Shown one piece after another: positions 1 to 13,784 of a stretch of 64,000 nucleotides of DNA. Under the pieces are notes generated by a model. The model searched no databases. It had not been told where the DNA came from and saw nothing but the letters and a program-made list of their open reading frames with translations. The translations under genes were made by a program, and so were the position numbers. Numbering within the stretch: position 1 is the first letter of the stretch; every line of letters begins with the position of its first letter. This stretch comes from Drosophila persimilis (Eukaryota; Arthropoda; Insecta; Diptera; Drosophilidae), in the NCBI RefSeq assembly GCF_003286085.1, contig NW_020825289.1, positions 21,478,001 through 21,542,000 on the forward strand. The letters run 5' to 3'.

Positions 1-3000
1 GAGCCCCGGCATCCGTTGACATCTCCATCTCCATTTACAGAGCAAGCCATAAACTTGGCCAAGATACGGGGGCACGGACATGGTTCTGGCTAAGACACCA
101 AAGCTGCCAAAGGCACTGCCGTGACCTGAAATTTAAGTTTTCCCTTTTGCAGTTTAATTGCAACGGATGTTGGCGTGTAAATTATTTTGTCTTGCTGCCG
201 CCTCGCCGGCCTCATTTTCTGTGCTAATGAGCAACTTATTAAAACTTTTACCAACCTTTCTCCTTCCCGACCACCCACGCCGATCCGGTCCGAGACCCTT
301 GAACCCTGTCCTGATGCCAGAATGAACCTGGACTTTGGCAAGACAAGATGGCAATGGGGTTGAAACAGAAATAACAGATACAATTGGCATTGCCAATTGA
401 AAACAAAGCAAATTGAAAGCCGAAGCCAGCAAATAATTTGTACAATCAGCGTGCAAAAATACTCTTAACCATGGAAAAACTTAAATTTCCGCCCGCCATG
501 AAATGCTTTTCCGTACACCTAAGAATGGCGTAAAGAACACCAAGCGGAAGTTTGCTCAAGGCGCGCTCCAGAATGAATGAAACAAAGCTCTGCTGCTGCG
601 GAGACTCTCAGAACATTATTGATCGACTAGGTGTTGTTCTGTTAGTCAATGCAATACTGTTCGTTTCATGGTACCTAAGGATAGGAAACTGCAAAGAAAT
701 AATAGAAAGCAGATACTTTTGTATATTTTCTGTTGTTTTCAATCTACTCAGAAATCAGAAAAAATGAATCGTTTTCTAATCTTAACGGCTTGGGCATGTC
801 TCAATTGAGAAACTCTTAATCTGGAAATATGATCCGCAAACTATTTGACTATCCTTAATCCCCTTGCTTGCTTACAGCAGTGCCCAATACTTTCGCCACC
901 CTTCGTCTTCATCCATTATAATCTTTGTTAGGGGATGTGGCCCCTGCGCTGTAGCCCCTGAGTGGTTGTCGATGGGGGTGGGGGTGAGTGGGCTCTTTGA
1001 GTGCTCAGACAATCGTGTTGAAGCTTTGATTTTCAAGCTTATGCTGGAATCGAGTGCCTCCTCTGGCCTGCTCTGTTCTCTGCAGCATACTTATAAGGCG
1101 GGTAATTAAGTTGAAGTGCCCAGAGATATACACATACAAAGCAGAGGCACAAACACAAAGACAATTTGCCTAAGTAATGAGTGAGTCGATGCCTGAGTGA
1201 CGGGCCGACTGAGTGACTGACTGAATGCCGGACGAACTGATGGACCGACCGACTGGCAAAAGTGTTGAAATGTCTGTGGCAGCACTTAATTAATTAACGT
1301 CGAACGAAATGAGAAAAGTTTCTGTGCCGGCTCAGGGCTCCGTGCTCCGTGCTCTGTGCTCCGTGCTCCTTGCCCCCAGCTCCCGGGGTGAAGGCTCTGG
1401 AAAACTTGGCAGCTATTTGTTAAGTTGCAGCCGTTCAATATTTGTCATTGAACTCATTAAGCAAATTAATAGACAAAGTTGCCAATTGCTGACAATGGCG
1501 GCAGCCAGCCAAGAACCCAAGAAGCCAAGAACTTTTATTTACTGAGCAAGCTGGAAAGCCAAGCTAGGATGAGGGTCACCCAACAGAACCTATCCCAACC
1601 CAACCCGGGAGCCGGAGCGCTGCATTGGGTACTGTTGGAGGTGGAGAATTGTGGTGGCAATAAAATGGCACGCAATAAAAAACCCCAAAGTCAACAAACG
1701 ATTTCACGAAGGAAGCCAGTCCCTGTACCAGTGCCAGTGCCAGAAATCGATTATGGACGCCTCAAGTAAGCGCCCAAGGAATCGACGACCCAGTCTCTCT
1801 GCCACGTTTTCGATTCCGCCATACGACATTCGCCACCTGATGCCCGTTGCTCTACGAGTGGGTTGCCCCGTGTTCCCCTATGCCACATCTCCGCGACCCA
1901 TTTATCTCCTCGCCTCTGCTCTCCTCTGCTCTCCTCTGCTTTCCTAGCCCGTGGCTGCGAAATTGCCAACGTTGCAGCTCAAAAGCGGAAGTGATTTTCC
2001 AGCGTGTACGTGTCTCTCCCTCTTCTCTTCTCTTCAGATGTATTCGTGGGGGAGTGTGTGTGTGTGTGTGTGTGTATTTGTGCGTAAATGGTTACTTTCA
2101 TGTGTATGCTAGAAGGCATGCTACCGAATTCCAAAGAAATACTAGATATATCACAAAAATACCATGCTAAAACCAATACCCATAAATTGGGAAAGATTTG
2201 ATTGATTAAATAACAAAGAATTGAAAATATTTAAGACTAAAATAAATAATTAATAAATACTAAAAAATACAAATTTATATTTTTCATATAACATTGTAAT
2301 ATCCTAAGCATTATAAGCTGATTAAATACCGAAAAATGGGGAATATTGAAGGACTTTTCGCCTATATTTTTCTCAGTGAAATCCTCCCAATTGGCTTTTT
2401 TCGCCCACCTTCGACGAATCCTATTCGCGCACCCTACAGATGGGGTACTCGGTGCTCGGAAGTAGTGCAAAATGTGGAACGTGCAACGGAAAACGGGGTG
2501 GCAGTGAAGGATTTTATGACCCTTGATAGTGGCAAGCGATTTGTTGCGTGCATTGGTCCTCGCTGCCACTGCCACTGCAACTGCCACAGCATTTTCAATT
2601 TCGCAGCGCGCACTTCTGGCAGCTTTGAATAATGCAATGGCGACTCCTACTCGCATTTGACTTCAGTTAGCGTATTCTGGCAGCTTATTAAGGCAGCCCG
2701 TGCAACTCATGCACCGCCAAGGATCCCGATTCTACTAGGGGGCCACGACTATGCTGCTGAACGTTTGTTAAATTTTTCCTTATTTTCTTTTCTAATTTTC
2801 AAACACGAGTGCGCCATTTGAGGGAAGCGAAGCCATCTCCATGGCACCACTCACCATCGCCATCGCCATCACCATCGCGTGGCATGTGCAGCAAGTTGAC
2901 AAATATACAGCACGTGCCCTGGCTTGCTCAAAGGGCGGTTCCTCCGGTTGGACCCGCCGATTTATGTGTCATCTTTGCAGACAGACGATGGCAGCTCTGC

Positions 3001-4810
3001 AGCAAATTTGATTTTTCATGTGCAATTGAGAACTATGAAGATTTCATGAAGTTGAACGAAATGCAATGATGTGGAAAACTAATGAATGGAGAATATGTCG
3101 TATTCTGAACAATCATTTGATTACTTGACAGTCTGTTTTATTCCTCGTACCGAATTTAAAGAATGCACAAAAAATATGGGGTACCTCTGACAGCCGTCCA
3201 TTCTATCGATCCTTATATAAATATATCAATGAATATTCCATATCCTTGCGTAAATCATAAGATCACACCCTGAGCTATTTGTAAAAAATGCCTCTGTGTA
3301 TGCACGTTCGTATTTATTCAGAGCCATCGACTCTCGAAAATCGTTTAATTTTCATTAACGGTGAAGAGGATTTTCATTTCGAACTTAATGTGCCGTGTCG
3401 GGCGAAGCTTTCCCCATTTCCATCCTCCGCATTCTCCTTCGCATCTGCATCTGCCTGGGCATTGTTTTTTTTGGCCTACCATTGTTTTAAAGCGTGAATA
3501 AAGGGCAAATTGATGCATTTTTAAGCGCTTCTGTGAGGCACTCATTTTGAACAGCTTACCTGGGGCCAGGAAATAAAGGGGTTCTTTTTTATTTTGTATT
3601 TTAAAGTCACCACAGACCAGTAACAAGCGTAGCAGTCCGAAAAGAGAGGAGGAACAAAGCAGGCAGACCCCGGGAGCCTCTGGGGCAGAGCCCGTGGTTG
3701 CAACTGCAGCCGCTTCAATTTCAAAAGCATCTGCTGATGTGGCTCCCAGCCCTGCTCGAGGCTCTGTTCCGGGTGTGGGTTATGGTGCTGTGGTGGCCAT
3801 TGGCCATTGGCCATTGGGCACTACCTCCTTTCTCTTGTTCTCCTCTGCGCCATTTCTCTTTTGTTCAAGTATTCTTTGGAGTTTTCCCTGAGATTTCCCC
3901 TTAGTGATTTACCGAGCAACCTTGAAGCCAGCTTCAGCGTTTGATTAGCTCGCTTCCTCCCCAAAAATCTCTCTGTGGATGGCTTACTTGCTGCGTATTA
4001 AGCATACGCCTTGTTGTGCACAAATATTTGGAATATCTGGCATTTAAAATGGACAGAGCGTATTAATTAGAACCGAGAAACAACCGCACAAAAAATCGCA
4101 AAGCACCATGGTCTGGGGCCTCGATTGCCATTTGGGCAAATGATAAACTAACGAATTTTATTTATGGCCTTCGGATGACAAATCCACCATATGCCACACG
4201 TGGTAGTGGCTGGCAGACTGCTGCAGTTGCAGTTGCAAACATCCCGTTGCGGTTGCAGCAGTGGCAAAATGTCAGTGCGATAAGATATATATATATACAT
4301 AGATGTATATGTAGATGTATTTAAACAGGGAATCCCCATAAAGAGATAAAACTGGAAAAATCCAGACATGCATATCACTAGAAGATAAGCCTATCAAACT
4401 ATCTTTAAGGAAAGGGGAATATAATAGAATTCATATATCATCCTTAAATGGTCCACCTTAGTGAGGTGTCACTGTGTTTGTGTGTGTGCTAAATATGCCA
4501 CAATAAAAACGTCAAAAGCAATTCCATGTTAATTTAACGCTCGTTTATTTTGACCAAATTAAGCGTGTTAACAACGACCGTCAACTTAATGAGAAACACT
4601 TCGGCCTGGACTCGATAAAGGTGTATGCGGGCGGGATAGTAAAGCGAAATCTAAATCATGGCCAAACAATTTGCACGATTTTAATTGCGATTTTCAATTA
4701 AAGTGCGACACGGAAAACCAATTTGCAATTGGCTCTCGCTCCGAGAATCTCAGTGTCCTTCTCTCTGTGTTCCGCTTTGACTCAATCGTCTCATTCATCT
4801 TTCGTTGCAG
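1..4810. other. Non-coding stretch, probably intron or 5' flank of the gene ending at 5344
   Basis: I see no convincing coding exon here. The open frames are short, lack Drosophila codon bias and often run through simple repeats. The stretch ends in a pyrimidine-rich 3' splice site (AG at 4809-4810) that joins the terminal exon at 4811, so at least its right-hand part is intron. It holds short degenerate repeats (CTCCGTG units near 1340-1370, CTCCTCTG units near 1915-1940, CCATCG units near 2853-2880, CCATTGG near 3797-3818) and a GT run at 2053-2075. Small upstream exons of the same gene could be hidden here. Confidence 0.5.
2053..2075. repeat. GT dinucleotide microsatellite
   Basis: About eleven uninterrupted GT units lie in non-coding DNA. 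It is a simple repeat with no coding meaning. Confidence 0.95.
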
Positions 4811-5344
4811 ATATTGCTTTATCCTGAAGAGGGCTGGGCGCGCACCGCCTCGTCCAGCTACTGGACTATCACGCCCTGCTGGTGGCAGCCCAATCGGTGC
4901 CGCATTGTCGAGTTCTCCGGCACCCAGCGTAGGGCGACAAAGGCACAAATGCTGCCACTGGAGCAGCAGGGTTCCCTGCTGATTGCCGGACACTTTGGCA
5001 GGAGCACGCCAGTGGCGTCGGCATCGACAGCAGCAGCAGCATCCGGAACTGTGGCTGCCACTCCAACCTCTGCTGGATCTGGAGCAGGAGCAACAACCAC
5101 TGCGGCGGCAACAACAGGCCCTCGGAGCAGGTCCAAGGGCTGTGACAAGTCACAGCCTGCGCGGAACGACGAGTTCAAGCTGTATCTGACGTCGAACATC
5201 TCGATGGAGGACTACAACATGGGTTACTGCCTCACGGGCTTTGTGGAGAGGCGCTGCCAGCTGACAAACACCTTTCAGATGACTCACTTTGCCGTCATCA
5301 AGCGGCAGTGGCCGCCGTCGCCGTCCAATCTGAGCAAATCGTAA
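4811..5344 (+). CDS. 3'-terminal coding exon of an unrecognised gene
   Basis: An open frame of 177 codons begins right after a good acceptor (TTTCGTTGCAG, AG at 4809-4810) and ends at a TAA at 5342-5344. Codon use is strongly Drosophila-like (third-position G/C, CTG, CAG, GAG) on both sides of a low-complexity Ala/Thr/Gly/Ser stretch (about residues 70-105). The N-terminal part is rich in Trp and Cys ([19 protein letters not shown]). The C-terminal part ([20 protein letters not shown], then a Cys-containing segment ending [10 protein letters not shown]) looks like conserved globular sequence, not linker. I do not recognise the family. The upstream exons must lie further left, in or beyond this window. 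The exon phase at the acceptor is 0. Confidence 0.75.
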   Translation: MLLYPEEGWARTASSSYWTITPCWWQPNRCRIVEFSGTQRRATKAQMLPLEQQGSLLIAGHFGRSTPVASASTAAAASGTVAATPTSAGSGAGATTTAAATTGPRSRSKGCDKSQPARNDEFKLYLTSNISMEDYNMGYCLTGFVERRCQLTNTFQMTHFAVIKRQWPPSPSNLSKS

Positions 5345-8300
5345 GATAACATGGCTCCAACTGCAATTCCAACCTTTACAACCCCCCACACATTTGTGAT
5401 TGTGATCCGGTCTTTGGTTTAGATTTGAACCCGATTTTTGTAAAATTTTTAGCAATTAAGTAGTGTGAAATAATTGTTGTGCAATCTCAAATCGAAATCA
5501 AAAGAAGTACACCTTCAGGCAGTGCCCTGAACACGATGATAGATTAAACTCTTTGGCTATAAAGGCACCTAATTCTAGTGAAAGAGAAAACTTAGATGAG
5601 CTCAAGCTTACGCAGCGGGAGTATATTTAGCCTACATATATTTAAGGGACGACTGGAACTTCGCTTCTGTGGGTATTTAGTGAGTAAATGTATTTTTATC
5701 TAAATGTTCTAGAGAAATGCCAGCAAAAACTTAGCAGAAACCCCAAACCGAAACCGAAACCGAGAAAAAAACTCTATGTGTGCTTTCAGTGTTGTGTACT
5801 ACAAAAAAATAAATATATAAAAAAACGCATGAAAAACGAACTGTTAAATGCCAAATGAAACTAAACCGCTTAGCCAACACACACAAACACACACACACGC
5901 ATAGTAGTAGCAGCAGCACACTCATACAGTTGCAGCACTTGAGCTTGGGCAGCTACTTAATTCCTCAAAAAAGTGCAACAAATTGAAACTTGTGCTTGTC
6001 GAAGCATGTGATTGTGAGTGCTCCACTAGGGGCACGGCACCTAAGTGTGCAAGTGTGCAAGTGCGCTGGTGTGCTTGTGTGTGTGTGTGTGTGTGTATGT
6101 GCTTGATGGCTGGATACTCCCTCTCTCTTCTACGACATACATACACACTCTTATATGTACTTAAACGGCCATGTTTGCGCAACTTATTGCCTTTAAGCTT
6201 TAAAATATAAGCAAAGACAGGAGCAAACAAGCCAACAGCTTGAAGGGATGGCATCAGCCACTAGGCAGCGGGAAATGATTGTATTCACTCTGTGGGGTAA
6301 CTGCTTGAAAATTCAACTCCAACTTACATGGAATTCCATATCCATATAGTATCCCCCCCACAAAGGTGCTGCTGCTTCTGTTGCTGCTGAGTGGCTGGCA
6401 TCAGTCCTTCGGAAGTCCAGTCCAATGTTTGCACTGTCACACACTTTCTAAGCTTAGCTAGCTCTACGAGTAACTATCTCATCCCAATCACCGACCCACT
6501 CACCACTGACCCTACTCTCACTTGTGCTGTCGCTCTGTCCCCTCATCCACTCACTTTTGAGCATAATACGCAACGTATATCAACAATTCGTCCAATAATT
6601 GGAGTCTTTTGGCGCACAAATTGCCAAGAGAACAATTGGCAAGGCCAAAGCTCCAGTTGCCAAAGAACCCTAAGTGTTAAAAACAAATAAACGAAAACCA
6701 AAGCTAATTAAAAACCAAAAAACTGTATGTAGTTTAAGGAATACATAGTTTAAAAGTCGAATATTTACAACTAGAGTTTATGAAATCTATATATTGTATG
6801 TGTGTAGGCTGAACCTTTTTGCGAGAACTATATATGTATATGTATATGTGTATATGTGTGTATTTATATATAATTGTATTCCATATACAATAACATTTTT
6901 GCTGTAGTTTGCATAGCTCGCTTTTAGGCGCTTTACACGCAAGCGACAAATGGGGAAAAAACTCTTCTTAAAATCCCCCCATGGATATCCCATAATTTTT
7001 GCTTCAGACACTCCGACGCTCCCGCCACTTCAATCCTCATCTAATTGATATTTACGTGTCAGGTACCTGCCAGATTCATCCAGAACATTTACATAGAAAT
7101 ACGAATATTAAACAATGCATTATGTGCAAATATTTGAGTCCATTTTGATTAGCAAATACACCGAGAAACTGAGAATTACTCTATTGTTCTATATATTTAT
7201 TGCATATGGATAGATTCTAGACTCTAGTACTATGCTCTGTGTGGTGTGTCCCTCTCTGTGTGTAGCATGCATTTCTGCGCTTTAGCTCGAAACAGAAAAC
7301 AGAACAGACCCTGGCTTAAAGCTGAAACCCCCCAAATGAAAATGAAATATATTATAAACGCAAGAACACGCAATGAGCTTCTTTTGTAGAAATTAAACAA
7401 AAAACTAATTGATATTTAACATTTGTAAGCTGCAGATACATGAAAAACCAAAAACCAATTAGGCCATCTACATACGTGAGCAAATCGCAAAGGGCTTAAA
7501 ATTAATTCATTAACATTAAGCTTGTATTTAAATAAGCGATGTGGAAACCCACATATAGATTGTAGCAGAAATATGTATGTACGAGTATGACGATAAAATT
7601 GGTAGACAAACAAAATTGCGAAAATATAAATCAAATCAAAGGGAAATCGATTGGAAAATGAAAATAAAAATGCAAATTTAAATCAGAAATGTTGACATTG
7701 ATGCAAAAGTATGAATCAAATAAAAAACGCGCCAACAAATGCAATTTGAGTCTGCGGTGGAAATGTATATTCAAGGTAAATACTTGGCCACCGGAGAGTA
7801 GTTCTGCTCCCGAGTGGAGTGGACAATGAGGCAGAACTCAAAATACAGAGATTATACCGAATACTGAAAATCAAAACATAGAAAATAAAGAAAGAAAGCT
7901 GACAACAAATCGGTGAACGCTTATTACTGCTTTTGAAAATGATTTTACAGGGAGTAGAAAAGGGTGAGTTCAAAGCTTGAAAGTTGTCTTCACGGGGGAC
8001 ATCTTGGATACAATATTCAATATTATTTCAGCGTAGAACGTGCCACGCCTTCACAATTTGCCAGAGAATCAAAGGGAGATCTAACCCCTGAAGTGGGGCA
8101 AGCCATTAACTTTTACCATTGCGCGAGATTCACGCTTCACTCTTGTTTCGTTAGCCAAGTCAAGGGGAAGAATGCTGCTTTGCAGCGACTTCTTCGCACC
8201 GATACCCACACTCACACCTGCACCGGCAGCCGTTGTGCCGGTGGCATAAATCGCGCCATGAGTCTCTACTTTCAACAAAGATGTAAGCCAAGTTAATTGC

Positions 8301-11300
8301 TTTTTGTTGCCTTTTTTCCAGCTACTCTCAGGCGCTCCACCCTGCCTTTGCCAGCGAATGTCAACAATGAAACTAACGTCAGCCAGCTCCAGCTCCTGCT
8401 CCTGTCCATGTCTCTGGGCATATCCCTGACCCCGTACCTGTCGGGCACCTAGCCCACCTTCTAGCTGTCTCTCTCTCTTTCTCTCTCTCGTTGCCCGTGC
8501 TCGTGCTTATTTGAACAGCTCTTCACAAACGAGAACTTGGCAACATGGAAGCATTTACCAGAAGCGTTTCGCACAACCATTTTGTTGCCTTGGCAGACAA
8601 ACGGCTCAGGCCCTTGGTGGCTCTTCAGAAAGGCATGGCCTAGCATTAAAGCGGGGAAAATTTTAGAGCAACCAACGTCAAGGAGAACTGAGTCAAATCC
8701 AGAAATGGAAATGGTAAATTCTTGAGGTGCAAATGGAAAATATTCAGCAAGAAACAGAAGGCCAGAAGAGAAGGTCATCTTAGAAACATTGCATTTCTTA
8801 TATCTTGTTGCATCCTCCAAAGGTTACACTTGGCACGGCTCAAAGAGCAACGTTCAAAACGTATTTCCTTTAATCAGTTTTCTTCATACCCCCTTCACTC
8901 AGCCACCATTATTAATGATGACTATAACCGGGATGTGAAACGGACAAACGAATATTGCAGGGGGCGCCTCAATCAATTTACAATTCATGGTGTAAGCCCA
9001 GGGAAAAAGGCGCTGCTAGAAATCGAAATCAGTCGTCTGTGAATATTGCAAAATGAGCTTCCGTCTCCTGCCTGGGCTCCGACTTCCGGCAGCAATTTCC
9101 GTTTCCTCATTACCCTATTTTTTTTTTCTTATTTTTCTGTTAAGTCCGGAGACTGTTAAGCGGAGGCTGCTGTGCAGGCGTGTCCATGCCTCCTGCCATA
9201 TGACAATTTATTATGCCTCAAGCTTCGATTTAAATTGCTTGACAATTATTATACAATGACGAGGGCCAACAGTGACAAAAAGGACGATGACGATGACGAC
9301 GACGACGAGAACGACAAATGAAAAATGTTCTTGTTCGACAATTTTCCCAACCAGTCCGCGCCCCTCAGCTTCGCTCTGCTCCCTGCTCCACTGAGCTCCC
9401 TGCCTCAGAATTAATGATGGCAAATTTGCAAAGTTCACAAATTTCTTATTAGTAGTCCATGGCTGACGAAGTTGGCTTTTCCTCAGCCACCGCCCCGCCT
9501 CCATCGTCCTTTTTGTGTTCCAGGAGCACTGCCTGGGGTTCATATTTCATTTTAGGCAGTTAGTTTTGCAGGGGTGGTGGGAGCTTCCAGAGGGGAGGGG
9601 GCCCTTCTCTGAGGTTTTAAATTTTCGCACTCTTGCCGCCAGCCAGAAGGAAATTTCCCAAGCGTTCTAATTTGAATTTTAATTGAGGTTCTCTTTGTGG
9701 TTTTTCTTCGTGCTGGTCCCACATTTTTTTTTTTGGTGTTGTGTTTGTTTGGTTGGTTGGATGCTTTGAAAATTAACAATAATTATAAATAATTAATATG
9801 CGGAACAGGGTTTCCTTCACTTTCTTTACTTATTTTTTTTTTTTTGATGGAACGTGACGACTGAGATTGCTTTGGAAAAAAGAAAAACCAGTCAGGGAAA
9901 ATATTGATATATACTTTTATAAATTGCTCGCAATCACATTTACGTTTCCATTTTAAAAAAATATTACAACTAAATGGTGTATTTTTGTCAGATTTATTCC
10001 TCAATTGAAAACTCTTTGTAAATATTTGACAGCGAAAATAAATGAGAAAAATATATATTTTCAACGATGTGAAATCAAATCAAAGCGAAAATCTTTTATA
10101 CAGTTTATGCAAATAAAAAAAAAAAATAAATAAAATGTGGCTACGTCAATCGTTAAAAAAAGTGAAAAGACTCATCAGCTTCGCATAAATAAAAAATCAA
10201 ATGAATATGGAAATAATGTGAAGCAAATACAATAAAAATAAAAAACCAATACCATACTCGATGGAAGGGAAGGGAAGCTCGGAATGGCCATCGAACTGTG
10301 TCATACTCGTACATATATCTCGATTGATATATCCCTATGCCGCCGCGGACGAGGAAAATATTGCGGGAATATACCTACATTTAATTGCATTCAGCAAAAA
10401 TATGGAAAGAAAAAAGTGGTCTTTCTGCGAAACGCTCTGCCTGGCTGCCATAGAATATGTAAATTGATATTTCAACAGCTAACAGATTTTCTAATCAATC
10501 AAAATGTCTTTTAAACATTGGAATAATTATTGCTGTAATATCTTTGCTATTTTTATGGAGCTACATTCTCCAAACTCGAAATATAAAATATATTTATTAT
10601 CAAGCAAATTGGAGTTTTTTCCCACGCCAATGATATCATTGATGATTACTCTCCGTGTAAAAGATTAATGATTTAATAACTGGGACATATCTTTATCAAT
10701 CAATCAATTATCATACAATTTTTTACCTTTCTCATCTCTCATTTTCCTACACTTATTATTTTTCATCTTTAATTTTTCCCACCTGCCATGGTCTGCCCTT
10801 GTGTACCACATCCATTATGGGGGCAAAGAAGCAGAATTAATTAAAAATGCAATTCCCATTAAACGAATGCAATTTCTTGAAAACAAAATGCCAGTGAAGG
10901 GACAACAGACGTGAACTATGGTCTCCCCCGTTGGGGTCTGGCCCCCTCCCCTCATCAAGGGATTTCACCTGACCAGAACCGTCGCGTCAGACGGAAGATG
11001 AATGATGAAGACGACGACGACGTTGATGATGACATTATCTCATGCCCATTGAGCGCAAATGTGGCGTGCTTGTTGCACGTCATAAAGGATCCCAGAAAAA
11101 CCAAAAACATGCAACAAACGAGAATCACTGAGAATTAAATGAAACAAGTTGATCACAATATACTCTACAGTGCATTAATATTGCAAATGCTTTATATGAT
11201 TAAAGATTTTTAAGATCGTGCCAAGAGTCGGAAAGAACAGCACTTATAGCCTAATATATGGTTTAAATAAAGAATTCCATCTATCATTTTTAAGAGTACA

Positions 11301-13784
11301 CAAAAGCCGGTAAAAACTAAAAGATGTAAGAGAGAAAATGACAGACATTCATTCCCAACCAGACCAGCCCCATCCACTCACACTAGTACTCATGGCTTAT
11401 GTCACTTTTTTTTGAGTGAATTGTTCGCTGATGCCTTTGTGTTACAGAATGAAATGAAATGGGAGCTCGAGCTGTGGTCGAAAATCTGTCTGTTCCAGGG
11501 AAATTTTGACTAGATGCTGCCAGTGGCTTTTGTTCTGTGCACCGAAACAGGTGAATGATCGGTTAAATATTGTGTTGCAATCTGTTGTTTCAGTTCATTG
11601 ACTTGTTTGTGGACATAACTGGAATATTAATGTAATATACTAAAGCTGGATAGTTAAGGCAGGGGAAAGTTCTGTAGTTCTGTTTACGAATTCAGTGGAG
11701 GCGCTTGAGGCGCATTTAAATTAAGTTTAATAGTGCTGCCTCAATCCCTCTGGAGTTGGCTCCTTGGAGTTCCTTGGCTACATCTCGCTTCGTGCTAGAG
11801 CCACATTTACGCCAAGTACTTAACAACTTTAATGAGCGGCCAGAAGGAGAGAAGAAAGCAGGAAAAACGCCCTGCCCTGGCCTGTCACCCACATGAAATG
11901 GGAGGACGCGGAGGCGAAGGCGAAGGAGTAGCTTCCAAAGTAGCCAACGCGCACTTAATACTAATGGCTGTCATTATCCTTTATCCTTTTGGCTGTCGCA
12001 ACAACTGTCTCTGAAACACACTCGCACTCTCACTCTCCCTCTCTACGACTATCTATCCCTTTTGTTTGCACGCACATTTATTAGGCAAACCAAAGCGCAA
12101 ACTTCCGTTCAGTCCACGTTCGAGTCCCCCCAGACAAAAAACTTGTCCAAAACAAAGGCAGAAAAAAAATTAACTTAACTCAATTTAAAAATAAAACTTT
12201 TATTCTTATTTTTGCTGGTTGTTTTCTTTGCTGTTGACAAAAAACGAATTAAGCTTCGAGCAAAGGCAAACTTTAAGTAGCTTTTGTGCGAGGAAAGTAT
12301 TAAAATCGTTTTTCAGATGGACGTAGAAGAGGGGGAATGGAGGATAAGTGGTGTGGGGTATGGGGGTGGTTGGGTAAGTAGCCAAAAGGATTCCTCGCCA
12401 AGTCAAGTGTCCTTGAATCAAATTTACTTAACTTGAAGCTGCCTTTGCAATGTTGTCTTCGCCTCGCCCTTAGTGCTCCCGCTCAGAGTTTTCTTTTTTG
12501 GTTTCCCGCTTTCACCATTTACATAAAATTGTCCTCTTTTATTTTGGCAAAAATGAATTTTCATAAGTCTCCTGAAAGCGAGTACACAAATCGCTGTTGG
12601 AAATGGTTAATATGTGATGGGTTGCGCATTCATTTCAGCAATCTTCTGAAAAGTTTCTTTGGTTTCAGGTCAAGTTGAGATTGAGTATTAGAGCACTGGC
12701 TGCAGGAGAGAGAATTTAAGTGGTTTTTGGACTTTGAGTTTGAGTTGTGAGAGTGTTGGTTCTATAAATTAAGAATTGGTTCAATGTATGTATCTATCCT
12801 CTCCAGGAGTCAGAAGAGCAGCTAAATAAAGGTAATATTTATGGGGGACATAGCATATATGTACGATTACAGAAGATACATAATCTCACTCGTTAAACGG
12901 CTTTTAATTTTGACCTGCCACCTCTGACTGGGGGAACCACACTCAATTATTGTCTGCCATCCAGCCGGGCCGGCATCCACTCAACCGATTTCGACCTCTA
13001 TCATTGGGGTGTACGTCACATCTATGGATGTGTAATAATTTCACACGCTCTCGCCCCGCGGTCATTTTAATTAGCACGATTGCATTTTCAACACGTTCAG
13101 ACAATTCAAATGGTAAATCACATAGGCAGCCCCAACATCTGCTGTTCTGCTGCTGCTACTGCTGTCCACAGTCATTCAATCACTCAGTCAGTCAGACAGG
13201 CGTTCATTATACGCATACCTATGTATACGAGTGGGCATGGTCCAACTGCGGCCTGGTGCACTTCAGTGCGTTTCACTGCAGCAAGGCAAATCAGCCCGAA
13301 ATTGGACTGTAAATTAATTCTGCTAATTAGTGCATCCAGAATGAATGGGAGGACTTGGGGGCTCTCTTAGGGGACTGATTACCATCCAATATAATAACAC
13401 ATTAATTGGGAGGATTACAAAATCCTTTAAATGGTGCAGAAAAATGCAAAGTATTCAGAGAATAAAGAGCCAATGAATGACTGGAATATTTAAATCCGAA
13501 TTAAGAGCTTGAAATGCGGGAGAGTTCTGTTCATCTTTTCTAGGCCATCCTCCTCTGCCCCGACTCACGCCCCGTATGATCCCCTCAATGGCTTGTCAAC
13601 GGGCAAACAAAAGATGTAAATGTATTTATTTAAAGCAAACCCCCTCTCTCCACCGCCATTCTCAGTCACTCATTCAGTATTTGCATTGCGTATACGCGAC
13701 GTTTGCCAGAGAGACGCACACAAAACCAGTCAACAAATGCACTGACTGCCACAGTAGCCGCTCGAACGTCACTTGGCTATAACC
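5345..13784. other. Long non-coding interval between the unknown gene and the lipase
   Basis: This 8.4 kb stretch holds the 3' UTR of the gene ending at 5344 (AATAAA-like signals near 5806 and 6685) and the upstream flank of the lipase. It is AT-rich with microsatellites: a GT run near 6075-6097, a CA run near 5878-5899 and GACGAC-type runs near 9285-9310. All open frames are short and lack codon bias. I recognise no gene, RNA gene or transposon in it. Confidence 0.55.

Noticed and set aside
5878-5899. CA/GT runs read as open frames
   Set aside because: Frames across dinucleotide repeats give His-Thr or Cys-Val runs and are artefacts.
9280-9312. GACGAC repeat as an acidic coding tract
   Set aside because: The frame is not supported by codon use on either side and lies in a gene-free interval.
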